A stretch of DNA of 64,000 bases from Branchiostoma floridae (taxonomy: Eukaryota > Chordata > Leptocardii > Amphioxiformes > Branchiostomatidae): the NCBI RefSeq assembly GCF_000003815.2, contig NC_049995.1, positions 12,755,436-12,819,435 of the forward strand. Reading direction: 5' to 3'. Both the position numbers and the translations under genes were made by a program. The notes below the pieces were generated by a model. The model saw nothing but the letters and a program-made list of their open reading frames with translations. It had not been told where the DNA came from and did not search any database. This document shows positions 49,560 to 60,707 of the stretch, in pieces. Position 1 is the stretch's first letter. Each line of letters opens with the position of its first letter.

Positions 49560-50440
49560 GTTCCAAAAATGTCTAGATCACATCGTGTCACGACTGTACG
49601 TCTCTGTCTTTGGGGATACTATTTTTGGTGTTTATTTTCAGGATCAAAATATGCAAAAACTGTACACAATTAAGGCCGCAAGGTTCCAAAATCAAATTTA
49701 TTTGTTAAGTTAATTAAACTCTGTTACTGTTATACTTTTAAACGACATTGTGGCACAACTGCAAGTCTGTCTTGGGGGCTAATATTTTTGCGTGGTTGCT
49801 GACAGGATCAAAATACGCGAAAACTGTGTACCAAGAAAACTGCGAGAAGAGATCCCCCAAATCGAATTCCTTTTATTACGTCAATCATTAACCTTATTTT
49901 ATACTCTCAAAGCACATCGTGTCACGACTGCAACGTCTGTCTTTAGGGTTTCTTGATTTGAGTGGTTGTTTTCAGGACCAAAATATGCGAAAGCTATGTA
50001 CCAACGAAACTGCAACCGGAAGAAAGCCACAAGATTCCCAAAAATCAAATCTATTTGATACGTCAATTAAACCCTATGTTATACTTTCAAACCACATTTT
50101 GACACTGCTGCACGTCTGTCTTGATGGCTATTATATTTGCGTGGTTGTTTTAAGAATCCAAATGTGCGAAAACTATGTACCAAGGAAATTGCAAAGTCGA
50201 ACCAAGAAAAGCCACAAGATCCCCCAAATCAAATTCCTTTGTTAGTCAACTAACCCCATGTTATACTCTTAAACCACATCGTGGCATAACTGCACGTCTG
50301 TCTTAGTGGTTACTATTTTTGCGTGGTTGCTGACAGGATCAAAATACGCGAAAACTGTGTACCAAGGAAATTGTAAATTCTAACCATGAAAATAAGTCAC
50401 AAGTCATAAATCACTTGAATCTAAATTGATCAGTTGAACC
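49560..50440. repeat. About 175-180-bp tandem repeat, five copies
   Basis: CACATCGTG(T/G)CA(C/T)(G/A)ACTG-type phrases near 49575, 49745, 49912, 50093 and 50274 are each followed by GTCTGTCTT, a TTTGCGTGGTTG phrase and CAGGATCAAAAT. Confidence 0.8.
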
Positions 50441-50940
50441 ATAGCCGCATTCCAAATTCTATTACTATCTATCGAATTGTTTTTTTGTTTGTTTTGCAAT
50501 TTCAGTTGCTAAATTTTAAATGATCAGATATACAGTTCTTTGATCTACTCATTAGGCTTATTATTTATCTATATGTTATTATTAAGTTGTCATCCGTAGA
50601 AATTGTCATTTACACTTCTGTTTTATCACTTTTAGTTATTATAGTTGATAATTTGTAGTATGGAGATTTGCAGCTAAAGCTGTTATCGCTCCACTTATAC
50701 ACTCAGCACAGTTCACAGGTGTTATGTTTGGACCTCTCTATGCATGTTTGTCTTGTATTTCTTTTTATGTCATGCAATAAAAATAGATTTAAAAAAGCAA
50801 ACAAAACACGTTCCATAACAATCCAAAACATAGCTTTATCATTCTCTAAAACCACAAACACCGTTACAGACACTATCAAAAACAGAACCTTCTTGGCTTG
50901 GCTATGCATCTAATGACGTATACAGAGAAGCTATAATTAT
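50441..50940. other. Gene-free stretch
   Basis: AT-rich with nothing recognised. Confidence 0.5.
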
Positions 50941-52125
50941 GAGTCTTTTATGCTGCGACACAGCTATATAAAGGTTGGTATAAACACCGATCCATGGCTA
51001 GTGACGACATTAATTATGGGTACACAAAGACATTTAAACGTGCCTTGATGGCTAGCTGGAATGGAATCAATATCTACCACTTAGATAAGAGGAAAAGTAA
51101 AATACATTCATCTTTATCGTAAAGCGTTTATCCTCCTTTCCCTTTTCCTATATATTTGCTAGGTCACAGATATATAAAGGTTGGTACAAACACCAATCCA
51201 TGCCTGGTCAGAAATTTAATTATTGGGCTCGAAGAAACCTAAGTGTATCTTGATTTACCACTCAGGTAAGAGGAAAAGTAAAATACGTTCATCTCAATCG
51301 TAAGCATTTATCGTCCTTTCCCTGTCAGTCAGTGGACTATATATTTGCTAGGACACAGCTATATAAATGTTGGTGCAAACACCAATACGTGCCTAGTCAG
51401 GACTTTAATTATTGGGCTCTTAGAAACCTAAGTGTAGCTTGATTTAACCCTCAGATAAGAGGAAATTTTAAAGTAAAATACCATCGTCTCTATCGTAAAA
51501 AGCGTTTAACCTCCTTTCTCTGTCAGTCAGAGGACTATATATTTTCTAGGACACAGCTATATAAAGGTTGGTGCAAACACCAAATCCGTGGCTAGTGAAG
51601 ACTTTAATTATTGGTACACAAAAGCTTGATGGCTAGCTGGAATGGAATCAATATCTACCACTCAGAAAGGAGGAAAGGTAAAATAGGTTCATCTCCATCG
51701 TAAAACGTTTATCGTCTTTTTCCTATCCGTCAGAGGACTATATATTTGCTAGGACACAGCTATATAAAGGTTGGTGCAATCCGTGCCCAGTGAAGACTTT
51801 AATTACTGTAAATGCAGAAACTTTCGCGGTGGTTTAATGTTCGCGGTGACCGCTTCACCGCGAACTTAAAACCACTGCGAACATTTTTCCATGACAGCAA
51901 GAGACTAAAGTGCATGGTGCTACAGCGAACTTAAAATCACCACAAAAGGTCCTTTCCCCGCGAACTTAGATGCATTTACAGTATTGGGCTCGAAGAAACC
52001 TAAGTGTAGGTTGATTTACCACCGTGTTAGATAGAAGGGATAATAAAATACGTTCATCTCTATCGTTAAGCGTTCATTGCCCTCTTCCTATCCGTTACAG
52101 GACTATAAATTTGCTAGGTTGGAAC
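50941..52125. repeat. About 190-205-bp tandem repeat, six copies
   Basis: GGACACAGCTATATAAAGGT-like phrases near 50960, 51166, 51355, 51554 and 51757 each start a unit that also holds TTTAATTATTGGGCTC, AGGAAAAGTAAAATACGTTC and TATATTTGCTAGG. A last partial unit ends near 52120. A MITE is nested at 51806. Confidence 0.85.
51806..51981. mobile_element. MITE with CTGTAAATGCA ends at TA, nested in a satellite
   Basis: CTGTAAATGCAGAAACTTTC at the left and TGCATTTACAG at the right, with TA on both sides (51804-51805, 51982-51983). The interior has CGCGGTGACCGCTTCACCGC hairpins. It interrupts one unit of the 190-bp array. Confidence 0.85.
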
Positions 52126-52431
52126 ATGTACCACAACTGGGCAATGGATTGCATTTTGAGAACGCAGTGAAATCAGTTGATATCAGCAGAGAGGTTGATA
52201 TCGTCATTACGGAAGCCTTGATTATGTTGTGCCTTTGGCCATTTCCGGAATCGAAACATTCTAGTCTTAAACCTAGCCGCGAGGAAATTTGCATGTCATT
52301 TTTAAGAACTGTAAAAATTGTTTAGTTTAGCAAATTCCTCTCTGATTTGTAAACGGTGAACATGGAAATTACAAACCGTTTATGGAAAAAGAGGAATTTT
52401 AGGTCCGTTCTTTATAAATGATACTTCAAAC

Positions 52432-52643
52432 CTAGCCTCCTTCACCGGCCTCTCAGTGGTATTGGCGGAAGTGTTTCTTTGTCTTGGGGGGGGGGTGTCC
52501 TCGGCTTTTCTTGTCGGTGATGGGAAAGGTCGATACACGATTTTTAACCAGGAATACAGAAATAGGAAATATTCCAATCCCGGCGTATTCCCGGCTAAAA
52601 ATCGCGAATCAATGACCACAGAGAGGCCGGCGAAGGAGGCTAC
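52432..52643. mobile_element. Foldback MITE (TAGCCTCCTTCAC ends)
   Basis: TAGCCTCCTTCACCGGCCTC on the left and GAGGCCGGCGAAGGAGGCTA on the right. TCAAAC lies close to both borders. Related to 19299-19506. Confidence 0.8.
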
Positions 52644-52929
52644 GTCAAACTGAGGATGAAAGATCCTTTGTCAAACAAGATATGCCCAGACCTGCCATGT
52701 AGAGAAACATGCCCATCATTAAACACCTGGTAGTGGTGACCGATGGACTGACAACTCAGTAGGGTTTGGCCCGTAGGAGGGTGTTAATCTTTATAACATA
52801 CAGACAAGTGACGGGTTGAAAACACAGCACAGCATATTTCACATAGGAGCTGTCCTAGTTTCCGCATAAGCAATAAATATGTCTGAGCTTTAAATATGTC
52901 CTTAGAATCTTTCTCCTTGCGCAGAAATA

Positions 52930-53110
52930 GGTTATTACCTCCATTTTCACTAGTGTTTGTCTGCCAGTGCGTCTCGATCTGTCTGTCTGTGAACAATATA
53001 ACTCAAGAACGGCTAGGTGGATTGGTTTCATACTTGATGTTTTGGTGAGGTGTGATGAAAGCTGGAAATGATTAGATTTTGAGCCCCCTAGCGGCTTCCC
53101 TCTGTACTGT
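52930..53110. repeat. Interspersed repeat (ACTCAAGAACGGCTAGG)
   Basis: Shares ACTCAAGAACG, GATTAGATTTTGAG and CCCCCTAGCGGC with 34790-34890. Confidence 0.5.
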
Positions 53111-53569
53111 AGCCTAACTTGGCGTATTCTTTGCTTTATCTTTCTACCGGTGGGGGAGATCGACCCACGTACATTATGTATTTTCATGTATATATATGCT
53201 TATTTAATTATTTACTTAATATAGTCCCGTGTAATATATTATCTTCAACCGCGGCGCTAAAATATGTTGAGTGCAACTTCAGTCCGCCGTCACTTTTTTC
53301 TTCGTACCTTTATTTGTATCAAATCAATGTATTTTTTCAATTTAAAGAAATAACGATTGTCTACCTATAAGACATGACTGCTGAATTTATACATATCCTC
53401 AAGGAGGTTATATAATGTCCTTGGTATCTGGTTCACAGGGCATTCTGCATTTTTCACGGCTTGATTGGGAATAAATCCCAGCCCTCCCCCGTCTTGACGC
53501 CCAGGCCAACCACCCGTTCATCCATCTTCCACGGTTATACTGCCCCACAGGGCTTAATGCACTGAGATG

Positions 53570-54000
53570 TACCCATGGAATTTCATATGCTTAATACCAA
53601 GGGAATTGCAACAATACTTATCCAATAGACAATTTCTTAAAAGGAGGAATATTTTAGAAGTAATAGCATCTTTCGCCGTTTTACTTATTGATTTTTATGC
53701 TTATCTACCTCCGGTTAAATTGTATGTCCCTTTTCGCTATTGCAAGTCAGAAAAACACGTTTGATGTCAAACATTTTGTTTCCTATGCTTAATATCCTGG
53801 GACTTGCAACAATACGAGGTTTGAAATTATCGAACAGACAATATCTTATAGGGAGGAATGTTTCAAAACTAATAGCATATTTCGCGGTGTTACATATTGA
53901 TTTTGTCTAACGTTACTTATCTACCACCTGCTACATTATGTGTCCCTTTTGTAGCCATTGCAAGTCAGGAACAAATGTTTGATGTGAAACATTTTGCATA
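53570..54000. repeat. About 215-bp dimeric repeat
   Basis: TATGCTTAATA(C/T)C..GGG, CAATTTCTTAAAAGGAGGAA / CAATATCTTATAGGGAGGAA and CATTGCAAGTCAG occur twice in order. Confidence 0.75.
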
Positions 54001-54685
54001 GAAATGGTATTGAAGTGAAGATCAAACCACCCGACTGTCACGTCGCGTTCTCATTTTTGTTATTTTTGTCTCCCTTTTAGCTTTCATCGCCAATCGAACG
54101 TAACATTGCTATAATTCATGTTTTCTTTCCGGATGTATCAACGCGCTTTTCTGTGCGCCACGGTTGGCTGACTTTGTCGAGAGGCTTTGTCGTCTTTCCG
54201 GAGGTGCGTTTGTTGTTGCCACTTGCACTGAGTGTACATGACAGCCCTCTCAAATCCATCTGTACCCAATACTAAGATCCGGGTGTTGTATTACATTTGA
54301 AGCAACGGCAACTGCGCTTGAGTTTCCGTCTGTGTCTCTGATGCCAAGTCCACTCATTTCTCTCCCACGCAGTAAATTGACAACGTTGCTCTTAGCTGTT
54401 TGCAGTGTGTGGGGTCGGTGTGAGAGGAAAATGCATACTAATGCCCTGGCTTTGCTGCCTTTCCGAGGCTTGTGTCGGATGGTAAATAGTCCCCCCAAAG
54501 GCGTGCAAACTCAGAATAAAAACATCCCAGGAATACTAGGCGTCTACCAAGGACACATTAGCTCGATCGTCTGAAAGAGACCGTGGCTCCTGGAAATCTT
54601 TTTGAGACTGGCTTCACACGCAAGTCAGCATAAATACAAAGAACGGTATTCACGGACAAAATGGAATGCTTTTTTAGCTTTTCAG
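54001..54685. other. Gene-free stretch
   Basis: Somewhat GC-rich between 54130 and 54220, but no exon could be supported. Confidence 0.45.
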
Positions 54686-55004
54686 ATTTAATTTTAATTT
54701 TAATTTTAATTTTAATTTTAATTTTAATTTTAATTTTAATTTTAATTTTAATTTTAATTTTAATTTTAATTTTAATTTTAATTTTAATTTTAATTTTAAT
54801 TTTAATTAATTTTAATTTTAATTTTAATTTTAATTTTAATTTTAATTTTAATTTTAATTCTAATTTTAATTTTAATTTTAATTTTAACCTCGATCTCAAT
54901 CTCAATTTTAATTTTAATTTTAATTTTAATTTTAATTTTAATTTTAATTTTAATTTTAATTTTAATTTTAATTTTAATTTTAATTTTAATTTTAATTTTA
55001 ATTT
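54686..55004. repeat. (TTTTAA)n hexamer array
   Basis: About 320 bases of near-perfect TTTTAA repeat with a short interruption (CCTCGATCTCAATCTC) at 54888. Frames reading (IK)n or (NF)n are artefacts. Confidence 0.98.
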
Positions 55005-56200
55005 TTGTTACCATAATTGCCAAATGTAACAGCTAGCAATACAAGTAGGTCGTTCAACTATTCGTTCCAGAAAACGACAATTTTTGGGATGGTTCACGCA
55101 TTGAATGATGTATTTCATCTTCTTTTCTTTTGAGTTGGAAAGAATGAAAAGGGCAATTCGTGGCAACCAGGATTGGATCAGTGACGCTGGGAGAATTATA
55201 AAAAAACACAATCAGGCTTCTTTCACGCATTCACGCAATTGAATTATGTGACATGCTGTCTATTGAATCGTGTAATTTTGCACACCTTCATGTCGGCACG
55301 TAGACCATGTTTACAGTACACCTACATGGGGATGGTAACAGACACGAAAGGTGCATGGACTATATGTTAATAATTCTAAGGACTAAACATGCTTTTATAT
55401 ATGCACATGTACATACTCTAACATGTACCTTTGTGGACCATGGGATGAAAACAACGATCCATTTAAACATGATAAGATAGTATTTACTTTGACATAACGT
55501 TAACACATTTTAGAGATCGCCGAGCCATAGTGACTTAACCAAGGATCAGTCGCCACCAACTGCCAATTCAAGCTGGTAGATACACCCGAACTCCTGCATT
55601 GCCATTGTCATTATAATCAAAGTGTTATATATATAACCAGGTTAAGAAATGTTAACGCACGTTACAGCACAGCGTGAAAATCAGAAAAACCCACCATTAC
55701 AACAGCATATGGCAGCAAATCTAACGAAAACAAAGACATCCGTCAATAGTTTCATCAGGTTGGTAGATCAATTGCACAAAGTCTTCTTCGTTGCACAACC
55801 TCCTGTTAATTCTTCCGTAATATCGTAGTATAAATAAGAGGAATTTGTTCAAAAGAAAACATAGACAGTTTTGAAATCAAGCATTCAAATCGTCTCTTCT
55901 GTTCACACCGGTAGTCACGTATCTGAATAACACGGGTATGTTATACTGGAGGTGTAAATAACAAAGTACTAATGGCACAAGCAGTCGTGTTTAAGAGATT
56001 TAGAATTCAACATTCTCCGGGAGAGCATGGCTCAGCTCAGGATAGCTCGCCTGGCATAATCGGCGCTCGTACCCAAGTTATTTTCTATTTTTGCTTTTGG
56101 ACGGACGACGACAATTTGGCACTGCGCTCAATGTGTCAAGTAAGTAACTTATATTAACAGTGCCACATACACAGTACAGACAGAAGACAAAGGTAGTCTT
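55005..56200. other. Gene-free stretch
   Basis: No gene, RNA or repeat was recognised. Confidence 0.5.
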
Positions 56201-56202
56201 TT

Positions 56203-56400
56203 CTTTTACCTCCCCGACCAAAGTCAGGTACCCAGTTTTACACCTGGATGGAGTGAGGAAAGTCGTGTTAAGTGCCTCTCCCAAGGGCACAGCGTCGGGG
56301 GCACGGCAAGTATATAACTCGTGACCGATAGAATCCGAGCCGAACGATCTAGACAGCAGTTACGCCACGCACGACGCCACAAGTTGCTGGCGCACTTGAC
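56203..56400 (-). mobile_element. SINE-like element
   Basis: CCCAGTTTTACACCTGGATG, GAGGAAAGTCGTGTTAAGTG and CTCCCAAGGGCACAGC form the same central block as 25845-25905. The right part (CAGCAGTTACGCCACGCACG) could be the tRNA-like head on the minus strand. Confidence 0.55.
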
Positions 56401-56763
56401 AGTCAGGGTTAGCGACAAGGCTGTTGATATGAGGAATGTCTTGAGTAACTCTAGCGATCAGGGCAGTTTATGTTTATTTCATGGATAAAAGTATTCGACG
56501 ATACTTCGCCAACGCAACCTTCAGCGCACAAGACAACACTAGGGGCTGGTAGAAACCATCAGGTTCCATTTTTTTTAAACTAAAGCCTGCGTCATGGTTC
56601 AAACGAACGTCGGCCGAATTTGAAGATCCGCTGGAGCTCGCCGAATTTCAAAATCGCTCGAGCGTTGATCGTATTTTCTGCTGAAAATACTTAGTATACC
56701 CCCTCAGAAATTGGATAGGATTCGGGCAACGTCTATCCAACACCTATGGTTATTCCCCATGAG

Positions 56764-57232
56764 TTATGGACGAAGTAAGAATCGCCAAACCTGGTAGAAA
56801 GCCAATATTTGGATCAACTTTAATTTCTGACTTGTGGGAAATATGTAGGACATGGGTTGAGTGGTTGCGCACGCTAAGAATAATGATATCAACAGGAATT
56901 TTGCGATGCACCAATCCAAAATCTCATAAAAGATATAAAAAATCGTCCATGGACCCGCGAACGTCGGCCGAAACCGGCGTAATCGCCAAGACGTCGGTCG
57001 TTCTTCGGCCGAAAATGCGCATTTGGAGCTTTTTAAATGAGATTTTGGATTGGTCTATCGCAAAATTCCTGTTATATCATTGTTTCTATGGTGTCCTACA
57101 TATTTCCCAAAACCCTACATTGCACTACATTGTTTCTATCATGCCCTACATATTTCCCCAAACCCGGAAATTAATGTTGATCAAAATATTACCAATTTGC
57201 CGGCTTAGTCCGTCGATTCTCACTTCGTCCAT
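56764..57232. mobile_element. Long foldback element, about 470 bp
   Basis: The arms run from TGGACGAAGTAAGAATCG to CGATTCTCACTTCGTCCA. Nested inverted phrases include GGGAAATATGTAGGACATGG, CAGGAATTTTGCGAT and CCAATCCAAAATCTCAT with their inverses at 57040-57135. The loop (56950-57025) is rich in CGGCCGAA/TTCGGCCG. Confidence 0.8.
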
Positions 57233-57305
57233 GTGCAAGAGATGCTGTCTTCTCATGGGCGATATATAATCATCGGTGACAGACGTCGCCCGAGCCCCGT
57301 CCAAA

Positions 57306-57472
57306 TGGACCGATCCTGTCGAACGCCACATCGAACAAATAGAGCCCCATATTTTATTTCGAACACGTCCGTCAAAAACTGCCCCCGTGGGACAGAAACG
57401 GCTATTTTTGACGGAGGTGTTCGAAATAGAACCATGATCGAACAGGGGGCGGGGTTTTGGGATCGGTCCATT
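57306..57472. mobile_element. Hairpin element
   Basis: TGGACCGATCCTGTCGAAC at the left is the approximate inverse of GATCGAACAGG..GGGATCGGTCCA at the right. The inner stem pairs TTTCGAACACGTCCGTCAAA with TTTGACGGAGGTGTTCGAAA. Confidence 0.7.
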
Positions 57473-57867
57473 GTGAAGGGGGCAGATTTTCAGCGAAATC
57501 TACAGCCGATGTTGAAATTTGCGAACTCTGACCGACCCAGAAATTCGCATGAATGGTAAAGCCGGCTCGGCATCTTATTAGCAGTCTTGTTTGGCGGACA
57601 AGTTCGCGGTATACGAGACAGAATGTCTCGCACGACATACCATCGTTTGACCATGAGCCAATTTCTGAATTTTTCTGCCTAAAAATGCTCATTACAAACT
57701 GACGTAATGTATCTATGTCACAGTGATGAACATCACAAGACTCCTCGGGGCCTTCTGGGTATGAATATTCCCTGCTTTGATCTCGTATGAGTTTCCTGTT
57801 GGTCGCCAGAGGCCAGGGAACTTCAATCAGGATACTTCAATGCGGCAGCTGTCTGTGCAATCTTTTA

Positions 57868-58176
57868 GCGCTCGCCCACGCCCCCTCTTGTTAATCGGTT
57901 GGTACGGTCCAGCGCTGGCAGTTGACAGTGGTGTGAGAGACTAGAGAGGCACCTCTGTGCGTTTGCGACCGAACCTGGAGAGGCTAACTTCACGGCCTGG
58001 CGTTTCTGTATTGTCAGCATGTTCTTTTTAACCCTCGTCCACGTCCCTTCTTGTTAATCGGTTGGTACGGTCCAGCGCTAGCGGTTGACTGTGGTTCCAG
58101 AGAGGCACGTTTGCGACGGAACCTGGGCATCAAACCTGCGAGCCTGGCGTGTCTGTATCGCCAGCATGAACTTTTT
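57868..58176 (+). repeat. 147-bp tandem duplication of a leader/first exon region
   Basis: CTTGTTAATCGGTTGGTACG, GTCCAGCGCT, AGAGGCACGTTTGCGAC / CTGTGCGTTTGCGAC and CTGTAT(C/T)G(C/T)CAGCATG occur twice, 147 bases apart. Both copies carry an ATG at the end. Upstream copy: 58019; downstream copy: 58166. Confidence 0.8.
58019..58057 (+). CDS. Short upstream ORF from the duplicated start codon
   Basis: The ATG of the upstream copy opens only 12 codons (MFFLTLVHVPSC) before TAA, all before the main start at 58166. If both copies are in one transcript this is a uORF that could reduce translation of the main frame. Confidence 0.3.
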   Translation: MFFLTLVHVPSC

Positions 58177-58291
58177 GTCCATCATAGGGCCCTATATCGG
58201 ACAGACAACCTCGTCACACGTGGATTTACTCCCGACTTACTGCAATGGTTGGGTGGAATCTCTGGACAGCCTGTCAGAGTTGGTGTCACAG
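58166..58291 (+). CDS. Unidentified gene, candidate first coding exon
   Basis: ATG at 58166, 42 codons, ending CAG|GTAACG in phase 0. It encodes MNFLSIIGPYIGQTTSSHVD and a C-terminal SLDSLSELVSQ. It joins the exon at 60708-60878 in phase, giving ELVSQ-TQMGEKLNKD. No domain is recognised; the SLDSLSELVSQTQMGEKLNK stretch could be a short amphipathic helix. Confidence 0.5.
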
Positions 58292-58396
58292 GTAACGTTA
58301 CAGCTTAAGCTTGTACGTGTGTTGACGTGAAGTGGCGCTTCCGTCTGTTGCGTTTGTGTGTCTGCCGACGAGATCTTAAATACTAGTAGGCTGCAC

Positions 58397-58865
58397 GTAG
58401 ATGTAGTTCTTGGTCATGTTTCTCAATGAATTCGATCAACATTTAGCCGTTTCTTCCAATTATATTGCCCCTTTTCACTATTTAATAGAAAAAGAATGGA
58501 ATATGTTTAATGAATAGCAATCTCAGCAGTACATTGCCTGATGTTTGATATCTGATATTCTAGACAGTTCTGTAGAATTTGTCGCTGAGATAGTCTTCTT
58601 TCCACACACTAAGGCACACAGAATTTTGTGAATGTAGTTCTTGGTGTTATTTGTCAACGAAGTGGTCCGACATTTAGCCGTTTATTCCAGTTACTTAGTG
58701 CATTGCCTTTTTGCCCAATGAAGAAGGATGGAAGATGCTTTGGGAAAGTGTATCTTGACCAAACATTGCTTGATGTTTGACATCCAATATTTTAGATAGT
58801 TACATAAAATGTGTTGCTCAGATCTTACTCTTTCAATACCTAAAGATCACAGAATTTCGCGCGGT
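58397..58865. repeat. About 236-bp tandem duplication within the intron
   Basis: TGTAGTTCTTGGT at 58402 and 58637, CATTTAGCCGTTT twice, and CATTGC(C/T)TGATGTTTGA twice, followed by CACAGAATTT twice. Confidence 0.75.
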
Positions 58866-59029
58866 TAGAAAGATTTCAGAAGCTTTTTCTGGGAATCAAT
58901 GAGTGCAATGTTGATTAACCAAGCAAACGTTCTTACTAAGTATGCCCTTGTCAGTAACGTTTCCAGTACGTTTTAAGTATGTTTCCAGTGACATGTATTT
59001 GTAGATAGGCTTAACTGTGGGTTGTTTAT

Positions 59030-59240
59030 TTGCTTGCTTGTTTGTTTGTTTGTTTGCTTGTTTTCGGAAAGCGTAATTTGAGAATCTTCGAGCGAATTTC
59101 TATGCTATTTGATACATAAGTAGGTGTCATCATGAAGAAGGGAAGGGTAAGGTGGATTGTAGACCCCTAGCGACGGTCTATGGTATTGCAACAGAACTTA
59201 CAGTTTTGTTGATTTTTTTGGACCAACTAGGGAGCTCGAC
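59030..59240. repeat. (GTTT)n microsatellite and flanking interspersed repeat
   Basis: A short GTTTGCTT repeat at 59032-59062 followed by a diverged CCCCTAGCGACGG phrase like 34870 and 53085. Confidence 0.4.
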
Positions 59241-59829
59241 CAAAGTAAAGTAAAGTAATTAAGTAGGTATTAGTAAGCATTGAGAAAAATGCACGATTTT
59301 CGATGCATTTAAATACATTTTGTCCGCGTTAAGTTTGTAACGGCAATGTGAGTACTAAAGCAATTGAGAGCCAAATTTTCGAGCTAATCCGTAATTTTTT
59401 TAAGCACCGAATGAACCATTATCATATTACTATCATTATCAACTTGTTGCGCAATATTAAAATCATGAAATGAAGGCTTATACAAAATAAACAATAAACA
59501 AATCAAGGGTTGCGCAATCCCAGTTTTGATCATTTCTATGCTTGCACAGCGTTCGCCATGTAGAGAAGATGGTTCTTAACGGCCATGACAAATGTGTATT
59601 GCCATAGGAGGGAGCTCGGATATCTGAATGTAATTTCGCATCCAGAGTTTTTCGGAATGGCTGCAGGACTCTTCCCACGCTGATGTGTTCAGCTGTCGGC
59701 GGTAAAACCTCCCAGTACCGCCGTTTGTCTTCCTGGTAGGAGCCATGCGCGCTAATGCCAATATAACGTCCTTGGTGATACTAACCGCTTAACAACCAAC
59801 CATAAGCACTTAACGACATATTCTCACAA

Positions 59830-59932
59830 TAGTAATAATAACAATAATGATAATAATGATGCTGTTGATAATAATGATGATGATGATGATGACGATAATA
59901 ATGATAATATCAATGATGGTGATGATGATGTA
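59830..59932. repeat. (AAT/GAT)n microsatellite
   Basis: Trinucleotide repeat of ATAATG and GATGAT units. Confidence 0.95.
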
Positions 59933-60029
59933 TTAAAGGGTTGATGTCTACAAAAATTATTGCTTTCCCAGAACTATCGTAAAGTGGACTTTGTTATCAC
60001 CAAGCACAAAAGGAGCATCTATACCTGCT

Positions 60030-60258
60030 ATATAGATACAGAGTGGACGTCACTTGAAGACAGAAGGAAAATGTCCAGACTCTCCATGATGTACAAAATG
60101 ACCAATAAACTGGTGGACGTACAGACTGACAAGTATCTGATACCAGCTCAGAAAATCTACATTTTTCGATCATCAAAACCTGTCAATGGCACACCGAATC
60201 AATGCGTGTCCTCATCAGGGACTGATATGGCTACAACCCTGAAATACAGGAAATGAAG
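60030..60258 (+). mobile_element. Reverse-transcriptase C-terminal LINE remnant
   Basis: LEDRRKMSRLSMMYKMTNKL then VDVQTDKYLIPA is the thumb/C-terminal stretch common in CR1/jockey-like LINEs (compare ATRRQLNSLTIMYNMKNGPV in the element at 20407). It is diverged and truncated at both ends. Confidence 0.6.
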
Positions 60259-60424
60259 TTTCAGATGGTCAAGATTTCAAATTCTTCTGGACGCCCCTTT
60301 CGCTTCCGGCGCCCACGACGCTCCGGCGCTCGTCGCCATCAACATTTTTTTCTCTCACGGAAATGCCATGACATTTAGCACAGTCTGTCAGCAAAGTTTG
60401 TCGGTTAATGTCCTTTAACGTTCT

Positions 60425-60707
60425 TAAAACGTAATGTATCTCCTGATGTTCCAGACCAAGATGGGTGAGAAACAATTAGGTCCTGGTTCAGGTCCGGACA
60501 TGAATTTGATCCTCTGTACCTGTACCGTACCTGTACCTGAATTTTATATACCGGTACTCACCCCTAAACGTAATGTATCTCCTGGTGTTCCAGACCCAGA
60601 TGGATGAGAAACAATTAGGTCCTGATTCAGATCCGCACCTGGACCTGATCCTCTGTACCTGTACCGTACCCGTACCTGTAATCCTAATGTATCTCCTGGC
60701 GTTGCAG
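60425..60707 (+). repeat. Triplicated 3' splice-site region
   Basis: AATGTATCTCCTG(A/G)TGTTCCAG (GTTGCAG in the last) followed by AC(C/T)(A/C)AGATG(G)(G/A)TGAGAA occurs three times, with AG ends at 60454, 60593 and 60707. Between them are pyrimidine-rich CTCTGTACCTGTACCGTACC repeats. Only the last copy continues into a long coding exon. Confidence 0.75.

Noticed and set aside
48684-49673. A 329-codon plus-strand frame of Thr/His/Asn repeats and its Cys/Val minus-strand mirror
   Set aside because: Both are translations of the (ACAAC)n satellite; open frames are expected from the repeat length and composition.
52077-52325. An 82-codon frame after the 190-bp satellite
   Set aside because: It starts inside the last satellite unit, has no ATG-proximal context, no family resemblance and no splice sites.
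54558-55029. Frames reading (IK)n and (NF)n
   Set aside because: Low-complexity translation of the TTTTAA hexamer array.
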